From contig CADCIU010000038.1 in NCBI GenBank assembly GCA_902801585.1, forward strand, positions 1-29,018: 29,018 bases of DNA, given 5' to 3'. Position 1 is the stretch's first letter, and each line of letters begins with the position of its first letter. Below the pieces are notes generated by a model. The model was given only the letters and a program-made list of their open reading frames with translations, had not been told where the DNA came from and made no database searches. Positions 7,954-17,020 of this stretch are shown one piece after another. Source of the DNA: an uncultured Lachnospiraceae bacterium (GTDB lineage Bacteria; Bacillota_A; Clostridia; Lachnospirales; Lachnospiraceae). Position numbers and translations under genes: made by a program.

Positions 7954-8132
7954 CAGCCTCAGCACGGAGCTTCATTTCTCAGGGGATGTTAATAAAGTAT
8001 AGGGGGGTAATTGATAATGTTCGTCAGCTCTTGCTGACAATGGCTATATTACCCGAAACCCCTCCGAATAAATAGTCACTGTTTTGACCTTGATTCAGTA
8101 ATTTTTGACTTTTCCCCTCTTTGACCGCGAAA

Positions 8133-8152
8133 ATGATCCGGATCCTGATCAT
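8133..8152 (-). terminator. probable terminator downstream of fhs
   Basis: A near-perfect 20-bp palindrome (ATGATCC GGATCC TGATCAT in essence, with one mismatched pair) lies about 50 bases after the fhs stop. On the minus strand it is followed by TTTT. The stem is good but the U-tract is short. Confidence 0.5.
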
Positions 8153-8203
8153 TGATCTGACGAAAGAACAGATCGGAATCCACCCGGAAAACCTGCCTTG
8201 ATA

Positions 8204-9889
8204 TCAGAACAGGCCGGAGATCTTTCCGTTTTCGTCCACATCGATCTTCTCTGCCGCAGGAACCTTGGGAAGGCCCGGCATAGTCATGATCTCTCCGGTC
8301 AGTGCGACGACAAATCCTGCGCCGGCTGAAATCTTCACACTGCGCACAGTGATGTCGAAATCCTTGGGGGCGCCCAGCTTATTGGGATCGTCCGTCAGGC
8401 TGTACTGCGTCTTTGCCACACAGATCGGGCAATTGCCGAAACCGAGGTCTTCAAGCTGCTTGGCCTGCTTGGCGGCGTCTGCTGTCATCACAACACCGCG
8501 CGCGCCGTATACTTTGGTCGCGATCTGATTGAGCTTATCTTCGATGCTTCCTTCCAGCTCATAGGAGAATCGGAAGTCCGAAGGCTCCTCGACCAGACGA
8601 ACGATCTCTTCTGCGAGCGCCTTGCCGCCTTCGCCGCCCTTGGCCCAAACCTGAGACAGGACCACGTTCACACCGAGCTCTTTGCACTTATCCTCCACCA
8701 GCTTGACTTCCGCCGCTGTATCTGTGGGGAACTCGTTGATGGCGACAACGCAGGGAAGGCCGTATACGTCGCGGATATTGCTGACATGCTTTAAGAGATT
8801 GGGCAGACCCTTCTCTACCGCCTCGAGATTCTCCTTGCCCAGATCCGCCTTGGCAACGCCGGCGTTGTGCTTGAGACTCCGCACCGTTCCAACGATCACG
8901 ACCGCATTGGGACGGATACCCGCCATACGGCACTTGATGTCCAGGAACTTCTCCGCGCCCAGGTCTGCGCCGAATCCGGCTTCCGTGACCGCGTAATCCG
9001 CCAGCTTCATAGCCATTCTGGTCGCTGTGACGGAGTTGCAGCCGTGTGCGATGTTCGCGAAGGGGCCGCCGTGGATGATGGCGGGAACGTGCTCCAGTGT
9101 CTGCACGAGATTGGGCTTTAACGCGTCCTTGAGCAGTGCAGCCATGGCGCCCTGTGCGTGAAGGTCTCCCGCTGTGACGGGCTTCTGCTCGTTGACTTTG
9201 CCGTAGGTATAGCCGACGATGATCCTGGAAAGTCTCTCCTTGAGGTCATTGATATCACTTGCAAGGCAGAGAACTGCCATGATCTCGGAAGCGACCGTGA
9301 TATCATAACCGTCCTCGCGGGGTGTTCCGTTGACTCTGCCGCCGAGGCCGTCCACCACAAAGCGGAGCTGACGGTCATTCATGTCCACACATCTTCTCCA
9401 TGTGATCTTGCGGGGGTCGATATTGAGCTCATTTCCCTGATAGATGTGATTGTCGATCATGGCCGCAAGAAGGTTGTTCGCGGCACCGATCGCGTGAAAA
9501 TCACCTGTAAAGTGAAGGTTGATGTCCTCCATGGGAACGACCTGCGCATAGCCGCCGCCTGCCGCCCCGCCCTTGATGCCGAAGACCGGTCCAAGGGAAG
9601 GCTCACGAAGTGCGACCATGACTTTTTTGCCGAGTTTCTGCAGGCCGTCCGCCAGGCCGATCGTCGTTGTGGTCTTACCCTCTCCGGCGGGTGTGGGATT
9701 CATAGCCGTGACAAGGATCAGCTTTCCGTCCTTGCGGTCGGAGTCCTTGAGCAGTTTGTAGTCGATCTTGGCCTTATACTTGCCGTACTGCTCCAGATAC
9801 TCATCGTCGATCCCTGCCTTTGCCGCGATCTCCGTGATCGGGAGCATCTGACATTCCTGTGCAATTTCAATATCACTCTTGTAGCCCAT
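8204..9889 (-). CDS. fhs: formate-tetrahydrofolate ligase
   Basis: A 561-residue cytoplasmic enzyme that makes 10-formyl-tetrahydrofolate from formate, tetrahydrofolate and ATP, feeding one-carbon metabolism and, in acetogens, the methyl branch of the Wood-Ljungdahl pathway. The start [10 protein letters not shown], the P-loop [15 protein letters not shown] (about 64-78), [23 protein letters not shown] and the closing [15 protein letters not shown] are all characteristic. Length matches the family norm of about 556. A clear Shine-Dalgarno is not well placed: AAAGGA lies about 15 bases before the ATG. It follows the Na+/phosphate symporter gene by 84 bases on the same strand. Nothing else of the folate pathway is in the window, so acetogenesis cannot be inferred. 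Confidence 0.98.
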   Translation of the reverse strand: MGYKSDIEIAQECQMLPITEIAAKAGIDDEYLEQYGKYKAKIDYKLLKDSDRKDGKLILVTAMNPTPAGEGKTTTTIGLADGLQKLGKKVMVALREPSLGPVFGIKGGAAGGGYAQVVPMEDINLHFTGDFHAIGAANNLLAAMIDNHIYQGNELNIDPRKITWRRCVDMNDRQLRFVVDGLGGRVNGTPREDGYDITVASEIMAVLCLASDINDLKERLSRIIVGYTYGKVNEQKPVTAGDLHAQGAMAALLKDALKPNLVQTLEHVPAIIHGGPFANIAHGCNSVTATRMAMKLADYAVTEAGFGADLGAEKFLDIKCRMAGIRPNAVVIVGTVRSLKHNAGVAKADLGKENLEAVEKGLPNLLKHVSNIRDVYGLPCVVAINEFPTDTAAEVKLVEDKCKELGVNVVLSQVWAKGGEGGKALAEEIVRLVEEPSDFRFSYELEGSIEDKLNQIATKVYGARGVVMTADAAKQAKQLEDLGFGNCPICVAKTQYSLTDDPNKLGAPKDFDITVRSVKISAGAGFVVALTGEIMTMPGLPKVPAAEKIDVDENGKISGLF

Positions 9890-9913
9890 TTCCGTGTGTC
9901 TTATCCTTTCTTA

Positions 9914-9940
9914 ATTTGTATGGTTTTGATTTGTATGGTT
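9914..9940. repeat. 15-bp tandem repeat between the symporter gene and fhs
   Basis: ATTTGTATGGTTTTG at 9914-9928 is followed directly by a second copy, ATTTGTATGGTT, to 9940. It lies between the symporter stop (9974) and the fhs start (9889). Confidence 0.85.
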
Positions 9941-9973
9941 ATCAATAATAATTGCTTTTCTGATCAACTGCCG

Positions 9974-11779
9974 CTATTGATTTTCGATCATCCGAAAGCG
10001 CTCGGTATACTTCTCATACGCTTCATTGAATTCCTTGTTGAACTTCTGGTCCTTGCCGGATCGAAGCGATGTGAAATATACGTGCTCATTTTCCGCAAGT
10101 TCGGGATTTACGCGGACCAGTGTCGCCTCACCGATGTTGGTACTGACGTCGGCGATCCTCTTCATATCCGACATAAGATTCTCGAAATTGGAATCCGCAT
10201 AGATGTCGCACTCGCCCTTGCCCATTCGGTCGAGGTGATGCCTCTTGAGCTTGCTCACCATCTCGCTGGCGACCTCCCGCAGCGGCTCGATCTTGAAGGC
10301 CGCTTCGACATCGCGCTTTTCAAATGTCTTCTCTACCGCCTCCAGGATTTCCTCCAGAAGATCTTCCAATATTTTGAGCTCAGCAAGTGCCGTCGGTGAA
10401 AACTTTCTCTGCTTGCTGTACAGGATATTGGCATTGTCCGCAATATTCACCGCATGATCGCCCAAACGCTCGAATTCCGTCACGACTTTGTAATACTGAT
10501 TGAGGATCGCAACGTGCTGCTCGTCTCTTACATGGGGCAGAAACTCGACGATATACCGGCTGATCCTGTCGGTGAGGATATCAATGGAATCCTCTTCCTC
10601 CATAATCTTTTCATAAACCGCTGCATCGTAATTCTCGAGCAGGCCGAACGCGTCCTCTATATTACTCTTTGCAGTGCGGAGCTGTGCGAGCAGGATATCA
10701 TACAAACTGCCCAGCGCCAGCGCAGGTGTGTCGAAGAACATAGGATTGAGGGCATCCAGTTTGTCCTTGTATTTGTTCTCCGGCTCCTTGTCGTCCGGAA
10801 TGAGCCGGACGCTGGTTCGCTCCATCAGAGAGATCGTGGGGAACAGCAAAATACTTGCTGCCAGGTTAAATACCGTATTGGCGTTTGCGATCACACCGGA
10901 ATTGACGACCGTGTCCCAGATCCAGTCAAGAGCGCCAACCTGATGCAGGATCGTGACACCGATAAGAATGAGCGCCATCTTCCCGATATTGAAGAGAATA
11001 TTGACGATACCGACTCTCTTCTGCTCCGCACTCGCACCGATAAAGCAGACGATGCCGGTCGTCACGCTGTCGCCCAGATACACGCCGACGATCACGGGAT
11101 ACACCGCCTTGAAAGTCAGCACGCCCGACGCGGAAAACGCCTGCAGAATACCGATCGTCGCCGAGGAACTCTGCAGTATGAACGCCACGGCCGCACCGGT
11201 CAGATAGCCGAGGACCGGATTGTTGCCGAGACCGTTGAACAAGCCCTCCACCATTCCGGATTCTGTCAAAACATGGACAGCGCTTGTCATATTCATCAAG
11301 CCGGAAAAAAGGATGCCGAAGCCGATGGCAATATTGCCGACCTGCCTCGAACTCTTGAATCTTCCGCCCATGATCAGAATAATGCCGATGATCAGCGCGA
11401 TGGGCGCAAGAGAAGACGGTTTGAACAGCTGCAGCCAGGAAGTGGCTCCTCCGGCGTCAAGGTCCAGGAGACGGATGATCTGTCCCGTGACCGTTGTACC
11501 GACGTTCGCACCAATGATAATGCCAAGAGACTGATGCAGCGTCAGAAGACCTGCGCCGACCAGTCCGGAAGTGATGACGATCGTCGCCGTGGAAGACTGA
11601 ATGATCGCCGTTATGCCCAATCCCAGCAGAAAAGCCTTGACCGGGTTATTGGTGACGGATTCCATGGCCTTCTTGAGTGTTCCGGAGGAACTCTCCTTGA
11701 GGCCGTCTCCCATCAGGCGCATGCCATACAAAAACATGGCAAGACCGCCAAATAATGTCAAGAAATCAAATATGCTCAT
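9974..11779 (-). CDS. Na+/phosphate symporter with C-terminal PhoU-like domain
   Basis: A 601-residue membrane protein of the NptA/PNaS (Na/Pi-cotransporter II) family. The N-terminal half holds two inverted transport repeats with the diagnostic QSSTAT (in ITAIIQSSTATIV) and QSSSAT (in FILQSSSATIG) motifs, which line the Na+ and phosphate path. From about residue 370 the protein is soluble and helical, like PhoU (for example NIEDAFGLLENYD and EFERLGDHAVNIADNA), and is likely regulatory. AAAGGA precedes the ATG. It starts 53 bases after the last gene of the antiporter operon; a weak promoter-like pair (TTGAGA, 17 bases, TAAAGA) lies in that gap, so it may be co-transcribed, separately transcribed, or both. 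Its sodium dependence fits a functional link with the antiporter (inference). Confidence 0.93.
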   Translation of the reverse strand: MSIFDFLTLFGGLAMFLYGMRLMGDGLKESSSGTLKKAMESVTNNPVKAFLLGLGITAIIQSSTATIVITSGLVGAGLLTLHQSLGIIIGANVGTTVTGQIIRLLDLDAGGATSWLQLFKPSSLAPIALIIGIILIMGGRFKSSRQVGNIAIGFGILFSGLMNMTSAVHVLTESGMVEGLFNGLGNNPVLGYLTGAAVAFILQSSSATIGILQAFSASGVLTFKAVYPVIVGVYLGDSVTTGIVCFIGASAEQKRVGIVNILFNIGKMALILIGVTILHQVGALDWIWDTVVNSGVIANANTVFNLAASILLFPTISLMERTSVRLIPDDKEPENKYKDKLDALNPMFFDTPALALGSLYDILLAQLRTAKSNIEDAFGLLENYDAAVYEKIMEEEDSIDILTDRISRYIVEFLPHVRDEQHVAILNQYYKVVTEFERLGDHAVNIADNANILYSKQRKFSPTALAELKILEDLLEEILEAVEKTFEKRDVEAAFKIEPLREVASEMVSKLKRHHLDRMGKGECDIYADSNFENLMSDMKRIADVSTNIGEATLVRVNPELAENEHVYFTSLRSGKDQKFNKEFNEAYEKYTERFRMIENQ

Positions 11780-11832
11780 TAAATGTTCCTTTGCTCTTTA
11801 CTCTTTTCAAATTTTACTCTCAACTTTCGATT

Positions 11833-13977
11833 TTATGTGGTAATATGCAGAATTGCAATGAGCAAAACACCCAAAATAGCCAGGATTCCGAGGCAAGTCA
11901 TCAACAAAGCGAACGTAAAATTGCGCAAAATAGGGGCTGCGGCCTCCGCTGTGCTCTCCCGGAGCATACGAATGCGGCTCATTTGTCCCATCCCTGCCGT
12001 GCGCACTTTTTTCTCTCTCAGCGCGGTTTTGCGAAGGAAAAGGATCAGGCTGTCCGTGCTGATGCTGATCAGATAGATCAGATGCTTGAAGATTTTAAAG
12101 ACTTCTGTGCACACAGGCGTCAAAACTTTGTTCTCTCCGAATATCGAGGCAACGCTTCCGAGCGCAGAGGGAAGCCATACCGTGAGAGCCGGTCTGTACA
12201 GTCTCTCTTCCAGATCCAGCGCTTCCGGCCACAGATTGACATAGGATCCTTCCCTGTAAAGAAGATTCCGGACGATCACCAGATAGACGGCGGCTCCGAT
12301 GCAAAGAGAGATCAGGCTCCCTTTCAGATTCTCCGGTGTCAGCGCGGCAAAATGCATGATCTCATTGTCTCCCAGCGCAAATGCCAGAAGTCTCTTGGTG
12401 ACAGGAGGCATTCCCAAAAGAATCATAAATGCCGAGGATCCCACGATCGTCACTGTACTCAGGGGATTCATGCAGGCGGAGGACTTGTCAAATTCTCTCT
12501 GCCGGTCCTCGTCATTATTCTTCTCCACAAAGACAGCAATAAAGAGCTTGAGCATGTAGGCAAACGTCAGGCCCCCGGAGAACAGGAAGACCCACTCTCC
12601 CACCTGAAGAAGATCGCCGATATCACTTGCCATCGCCGGTGTCAGAAGACCCGCGCCTTCCACTGCCGCCTCTTCCATGACGTGCATCGCCTCCACGATC
12701 CCCTCGTGAAGCAGTGTTTTGCTGATATAGCCGTTAAACAGAGGAACACCGCTGATCCCGAGTCCTCCCAACGCGAAAGCGATCTTGAGCGCGGTCTTAT
12801 TCCTGCCCCACCCGCGGATCTCATCCAGTACAAGCCTGTGAAGGTTCATTACGATGACGCCGGCGGCCATGAACAGCGTCAGCTTCAGGAGCGAGTGATT
12901 GATCATATGCTGCACGGTTCCTGCAAGCGCCGTCATCGCGGCTTCCTCGTCCCCGACCGACTGCATCAGAACGACGGTCCCGATACCTGTCAGGATAAAT
13001 CCGATCTGCGACATGGAAGAGCAGGCCAGCGTGCGCTTGAGATTGACAGAGAACAGCGCAAGCACGGCTCCCAGCAGCATTGTGATCATTCCGGCAGCCC
13101 AGATGATCATTCCGAAGCGCCAGTCTCCGCAGAGGACATAAAGCGCGGTCATCAATATGCCGTAAATACCCACTTTGGTCAATATACCGGAAAGCAGTGC
13201 CGATGCCGGCGACGGAGCGATCGGGTGTGCCTTGGGAAGCCAGATGTGCAGCGGAAACATACCTGCTTTTGCTCCGAATCCCAAAAGGATGAGAATACCC
13301 GCTGCCAGGACCTGAGGCTGCGCCGCACTTCCCGCTGTAGAACCTGCGCCGCGGAGCACCTCCGTCAGTCCTTCAAAGGACAGCGTACCGGCCGCATTAT
13401 CGAGCAGGATCAGGCCCATAAAAAGCATAAGCCCGCCGATCACAGCGACGAACAGATACGTATATCCGGCGCGGATGGCATCCCAGGTCTCCTCGTGAAT
13501 GACCCAGGTAAACGAAGTAAAGGAAAGGATCTCAAAAAAGATAAATGCGGTCATCAGGTCCGCGGAGAGCATGACGCCTTCTACCGCGCCCAGCGTAAAC
13601 AGGACGAAAAACCTGTAGCGGCCTATATTTTCCCTCTCATGAAGGAAATACTCCAGCGCAAACACGGATGTCCCCATCCACATGATGGCTGTGATCACCG
13701 CATATACAGCCCTGAATCCGATCAGAGAGAAGGTCAGTCCGCCCGTAAAGATTCCGGGGACCGCAAAACGGACGGCTGCACCCGCCGCGTTCGTCTCCTC
13801 GCCTGCCATAAGGGGGGGAGCACCGACGGCACCGCGCGCTGTCACAATGGTCAGGGCCAGCACAAAAGCCGCCACGAAAACAGCCGCGGTATCCCCGGCT
13901 TTTTCATTCCGCTTTCCTATGACGGCCGCGACCGCGGCTCCTATAAATGGTCCGAAGACGATCAATGCGATCTGCAT
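11833..13977 (-). CDS. proton/cation-translocating antiporter-like subunit (NuoL/M/N type), long form
   Basis: A 714-residue polytopic membrane protein of the Complex I/Mrp antiporter family. The ATG at 13977 (MQIALIVFGP) is preferred over one 12 bases upstream because GGAGGTG sits 4 bases before it. The four charged positions of the pump family are present: E149 in FIFFEILSFTS, K237 in GFGAKAGMFPLHIWLP, K268 in LSGILTKVGIYG, and Lys in GYISKTLLHEG. The region after about residue 480 extends past the usual 14-helix core, with a further cytosolic stretch (LREKKVRTAGMGQMSRIRM) and a final helix. It is the last gene of the ten-gene operon and starts 31 bases after the preceding stop. Confidence 0.88.
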   Translation of the reverse strand: MQIALIVFGPFIGAAVAAVIGKRNEKAGDTAAVFVAAFVLALTIVTARGAVGAPPLMAGEETNAAGAAVRFAVPGIFTGGLTFSLIGFRAVYAVITAIMWMGTSVFALEYFLHERENIGRYRFFVLFTLGAVEGVMLSADLMTAFIFFEILSFTSFTWVIHEETWDAIRAGYTYLFVAVIGGLMLFMGLILLDNAAGTLSFEGLTEVLRGAGSTAGSAAQPQVLAAGILILLGFGAKAGMFPLHIWLPKAHPIAPSPASALLSGILTKVGIYGILMTALYVLCGDWRFGMIIWAAGMITMLLGAVLALFSVNLKRTLACSSMSQIGFILTGIGTVVLMQSVGDEEAAMTALAGTVQHMINHSLLKLTLFMAAGVIVMNLHRLVLDEIRGWGRNKTALKIAFALGGLGISGVPLFNGYISKTLLHEGIVEAMHVMEEAAVEGAGLLTPAMASDIGDLLQVGEWVFLFSGGLTFAYMLKLFIAVFVEKNNDEDRQREFDKSSACMNPLSTVTIVGSSAFMILLGMPPVTKRLLAFALGDNEIMHFAALTPENLKGSLISLCIGAAVYLVIVRNLLYREGSYVNLWPEALDLEERLYRPALTVWLPSALGSVASIFGENKVLTPVCTEVFKIFKHLIYLISISTDSLILFLRKTALREKKVRTAGMGQMSRIRMLRESTAEAAAPILRNFTFALLMTCLGILAILGVLLIAILHITT

Positions 13978-14008
13978 GCTCACCTCCATAGGCTTATCAG
14001 GCTTATTC

Positions 14009-15547
14009 TCACAGGCGTCCCTCGCCGATCGCCGTCAGTATTGCGAGGATCGGTCCCGGGAATACCCCGAATATGATGTTGGCTGCCGTGAAGACTCCGA
14101 TGGGAATCCTCGTGAGCGGACCCGCGTCCGTTACATTGCTGTCCTTGTACAGATCCTTGGCATCCATCGGGAAGAAAGCTCTCACACTGATGCTGATCGT
14201 GTAGATCGCACACATAAATGCTGAGATGATCAGCGCAGCTGTTCCCGCGTACATAAGCTCCGGCAGAATAAAGGACACCCAGTTCCCGGCTGCCTGCGCG
14301 GCTCCGGCGGCTTTTATTCCCGCTGCTTCCTGCGCTCCGCCAAGGCAGGCTCGAAGCAGCTGCCATTTGGACACAAATCCGCAAAAGAGCGGAATTCCGG
14401 TGAGAGAAAGCGCGCCCAGCGTATAGGTCGTAAAGTTCGCCGGCATCCGGCGCCCGACCCCGTTGATCTCGTAAATATAAGACCTGCGCGTCTGTTTCAT
14501 AAATGCGCCCGCGCACATGAACAGGCAGATCTTGACGATCCCGTGAAACAGCATGTGCGCAAGTCCCGCCTTGAGTCCCTGCGGCGTCATCGTCATGGCT
14601 CCCAGCAGCATATAAGAGAGGTTGCTCATTGTGGAATAAGCAAGTCTTCTCTTAAAGTGTCTCTCTCTGATGGCCTGCGCCGCCCCAAACAAAAGGGAGA
14701 AGATCGACAGCGTCAGGCATAGGGCCTGCGCCGGGGTCCCTTTCAGAAAATCAACGCCATATACATAGTAGGTCATGCGCATCACTGCAAATACGCCGGA
14801 ATTGACGACGGCTACCGCATGCAGCAGTGCAGTGACCGGTGTCGGCGCGACCGAGGCTGTCGGCAGCCATTCGTGCAGCGGAAACACCGCCGCTTTGGCG
14901 CCGAATCCCAAAAATCCCAAGACAAACGCCAGCTGCATCATACCCGGGTCATACGCGCCGCCGATACTGCCGCCGTACTCAAAGGTACCGGTCGTACCGT
15001 GCAGTGTGGTCAGAACAACCGTCATCAGGCCCAGTGCTGCGCCCCCGATCGTATATGCCGAATACAATCGTCCGGCATACATGCTGTCGTGGTTTCCGTA
15101 ATGAGCCACAAGGGGAATCGTCACCAGCGTCAGCATCTCAAAAAAGAGATACATCGTGGTCATGTCCGACGCGAACGCGACGCCCAGCGTCACCCCGTAC
15201 GTCATCAGGAAGAAGGAATAGAAGCGGTTCCGGTTCTCATCCCCCTTCATGTAATCAAACGCATACAGAAAGACCAGCGGCCACATGATCGAGATCATCA
15301 GCGCGAACAAGCTGGCCATGCCGTCCACGCGGAAATTGACGGCGAAGCCTCGTGTGAAGCTGTATACCGTCACCGAATCCCGTTCGGCAAACAGTACAGC
15401 CGCCCATACGCACACGGAAGTAACGCAGGAGATGAACTCGCACCAGATCCTGCGCTGCTTTTCAGCGCGAATGGGCCTGATCAGCATCGCCATTCCTCCC
15501 GCGATCGGCAGCAATATAGGGATCAGCAGAAACAAAGGGCTCAACAT
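14009..15547 (-). CDS. antiporter-like membrane subunit (NuoL/M/N type) with Asn at the helix-8 Lys position
   Basis: A 512-residue polytopic protein of the same pump family. ATG 15547 is chosen because GAGAGGAGA precedes it and because the upstream extension is Cys/Arg-rich and not membrane-like. E137 in LFFEMLTLVT, K218 in GFGAKAAVFPLHEWLP and Lys in CGFVSKWQLL are kept. The helix-8 position reads AVAVVNSG, with N249 where the three sister subunits have Lys; NuoL of Complex I also lacks Lys there (Thr), so this need not be inactivating. A loop of about 25 residues rich in Ala and Gly (AGIKAAGAAQAAG) is inserted late in the protein. Third of four pump-type subunits in the operon. Confidence 0.88.
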   Translation of the reverse strand: MLSPLFLLIPILLPIAGGMAMLIRPIRAEKQRRIWCEFISCVTSVCVWAAVLFAERDSVTVYSFTRGFAVNFRVDGMASLFALMISIMWPLVFLYAFDYMKGDENRNRFYSFFLMTYGVTLGVAFASDMTTMYLFFEMLTLVTIPLVAHYGNHDSMYAGRLYSAYTIGGAALGLMTVVLTTLHGTTGTFEYGGSIGGAYDPGMMQLAFVLGFLGFGAKAAVFPLHEWLPTASVAPTPVTALLHAVAVVNSGVFAVMRMTYYVYGVDFLKGTPAQALCLTLSIFSLLFGAAQAIRERHFKRRLAYSTMSNLSYMLLGAMTMTPQGLKAGLAHMLFHGIVKICLFMCAGAFMKQTRRSYIYEINGVGRRMPANFTTYTLGALSLTGIPLFCGFVSKWQLLRACLGGAQEAAGIKAAGAAQAAGNWVSFILPELMYAGTAALIISAFMCAIYTISISVRAFFPMDAKDLYKDSNVTDAGPLTRIPIGVFTAANIIFGVFPGPILAILTAIGEGRL

Positions 15548-15560
15548 GGGTCTCCTCTCG

Positions 15561-17006
15561 TTAAAACACAATTCCGCCCGCAAAAGTACTTCCGAAAACA
15601 CCGACCAGCAGCGCGGCGATACACAGGACGAACATAGGCACCAGCATAAGTGCGTTCGGCTCAGCGCTCGGTTCATCGTTCTCGCCTCCGAAAACGCCGC
15701 CGGGGAAATAGCCGTCCACCATGATCGGCAGCAGATATCCGGCAGTCAGAAGCGCGGAGATCAGAAGGACCACCGGCCCCAGTACCGCAAAGACACCCGT
15801 TCCGCTGTTCATGGCAGCGGATGCGATCGCCCATTTACTGGTAAATCCTCCCATCGGCGGAATTCCCACCAATGAGATAGAAGCCGCGGTGAAACATCCC
15901 AATGTCAGCGGCATCAGTTTTCCGATCCCCAGAAGCTCGTCGGTCCTGCGGAGCCGGAGCTTATAGATCAGAACGCCGGCGACCAGGAACAGGCAGCTCT
16001 TAGCGCTGGCGTGGCTGAAGACATGCAGAAGTCCGCCCTTAAGTCCTTCCTCCGACAAGAGAGACAGCCCCAGCATGATATAGGACAGCTGACTGACCGT
16101 GGAATAGGCAAGCCTCTTCTTGAAGACCTTCTCCCTAAAAGCCATCGTGGAACCCATAAGGATCGTCACAAGCGCCAGGCACATCCATGCATACTGGACC
16201 CAGCTTCCCCGAATGAGATCGGGCCCGACAGAGAAATAGACCAGGCGTATGACCGCAAGGATTCCGCCTTTGGCGATCATAGCCGACAGAAGTGCGGATG
16301 CGGGAGCGGGTGCGACAGGGTGCGCCATGGGGAGCCACCCGTGCATCGGGTACATACCTGCTTTTGCTCCGAACCCGACAATGCCTGCCATTACAGTCGC
16401 GTACAGTACGATCTCATGTCCCGCCACTTTGGACGGATCGAGAAAGCCTCCATAGGCGAAAAGCCCGGGATCTTTGGCAAAATGGTAGACGAAGAAAATG
16501 GCCAAAAGACCCATCATCGCGCCGGCGATCGAGTAGAACAGGTACTTGAGTCCTGCCGCCACCGCTTCTTTGGTCCTCTCATGCAGGACCAGCGGCATCG
16601 AGGAGAGCGTCAGAAATTCAAAACTCAGATACATCGTGACCAGATTTCCGGCAAAACACTCCGCGATCAGCGTTCCCATGGAGATGAAATAGAACAGATA
16701 AAAGGACGGTATCCTCTCTTCCATCTTCATGTATTCAAAAGAATAGAAAAGGACACAAGTATACAGAAGCAGCGTCACTGCAAGAAAGCATTTTCCCAGC
16801 GTATCTGCTGTAAATATGATCTCGACGCCTTCCGAGAGCGCGGCCAATCTGATCGTTGTGCCGTTCAGCGCTGCAAGGACAGCCGCCAGATCCGCCAGGA
16901 TCACGGCGCCCGCATAAAGCACGCTTCTGAACCGATCCCCGACCCGGACCGACGAAATCACGATTCCTTCGATAAACGGTACAAAAATTGCCAACAGAAA
17001 AAGCAT
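15561..17006 (-). CDS. antiporter-like membrane subunit (NuoL/M/N type)
   Basis: A 481-residue polytopic membrane protein, close in layout to MrpD/MbhH and NuoM/N. The pump-family charges are E130 in LSFEFLTLSS, K215 in GFGAKAGMYPMHGWLP, K246 in SAMIAKGGIL, and Lys in GGFTSKWAIA. The ATG follows GGGAGATGGGGCA. It starts 14 bases after the upstream gene's stop and ends 13 bases before the next start, so it is tightly packed in the operon. Which of the extra subunits replaces the NuoL-like part of MrpA cannot be settled by eye. Confidence 0.88.
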   Translation of the reverse strand: MLFLLAIFVPFIEGIVISSVRVGDRFRSVLYAGAVILADLAAVLAALNGTTIRLAALSEGVEIIFTADTLGKCFLAVTLLLYTCVLFYSFEYMKMEERIPSFYLFYFISMGTLIAECFAGNLVTMYLSFEFLTLSSMPLVLHERTKEAVAAGLKYLFYSIAGAMMGLLAIFFVYHFAKDPGLFAYGGFLDPSKVAGHEIVLYATVMAGIVGFGAKAGMYPMHGWLPMAHPVAPAPASALLSAMIAKGGILAVIRLVYFSVGPDLIRGSWVQYAWMCLALVTILMGSTMAFREKVFKKRLAYSTVSQLSYIMLGLSLLSEEGLKGGLLHVFSHASAKSCLFLVAGVLIYKLRLRRTDELLGIGKLMPLTLGCFTAASISLVGIPPMGGFTSKWAIASAAMNSGTGVFAVLGPVVLLISALLTAGYLLPIMVDGYFPGGVFGGENDEPSAEPNALMLVPMFVLCIAALLVGVFGSTFAGGIVF

Positions 17007-17020
17007 TGCCCCATCTCCCT

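Larger units (their letters stand above)
7829..8203. other. gene-free spacer with several inverted repeats
   Basis: 375 bases between the amidohydrolase start and the end of fhs. Reading from left: two copies of CCAAAACTGAA; a candidate minus-strand extended -10, TGATATAGT (7916-7908); a hairpin AAGCCC-TATGCC-GGGCTT (7936-7953) that on the minus strand is followed by a T-rich stretch; a nested structure with GGGTAAT (8005-8011) facing ATTACCC (8048-8054) around a GTCAGC/GCTGAC hairpin (8023-8038); and the fhs terminator candidate. No convincing protein or named riboswitch was found. Confidence 0.6.

Noticed and set aside
7829..7975. Longer N-terminus for the amidohydrolase (start at 7975)
   Set aside because: The 49 added residues are Arg/Cys/Phe-rich and unlike the enzyme fold, while the internal ATG at 7828 has a good ribosome binding site and begins the usual family N-terminus.
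7829..8203. Tetrahydrofolate riboswitch near fhs
   Set aside because: The spacer is downstream of fhs, and its inverted repeats do not match the THF riboswitch core that I know; no such element was seen upstream of fhs either.
11755..14076. Long plus-strand open frame (773 codons) opposite the antiporter gene
   Set aside because: Antisense shadow of a GC-rich membrane-protein gene; the predicted protein is His/Arg/Gln-rich without family features.
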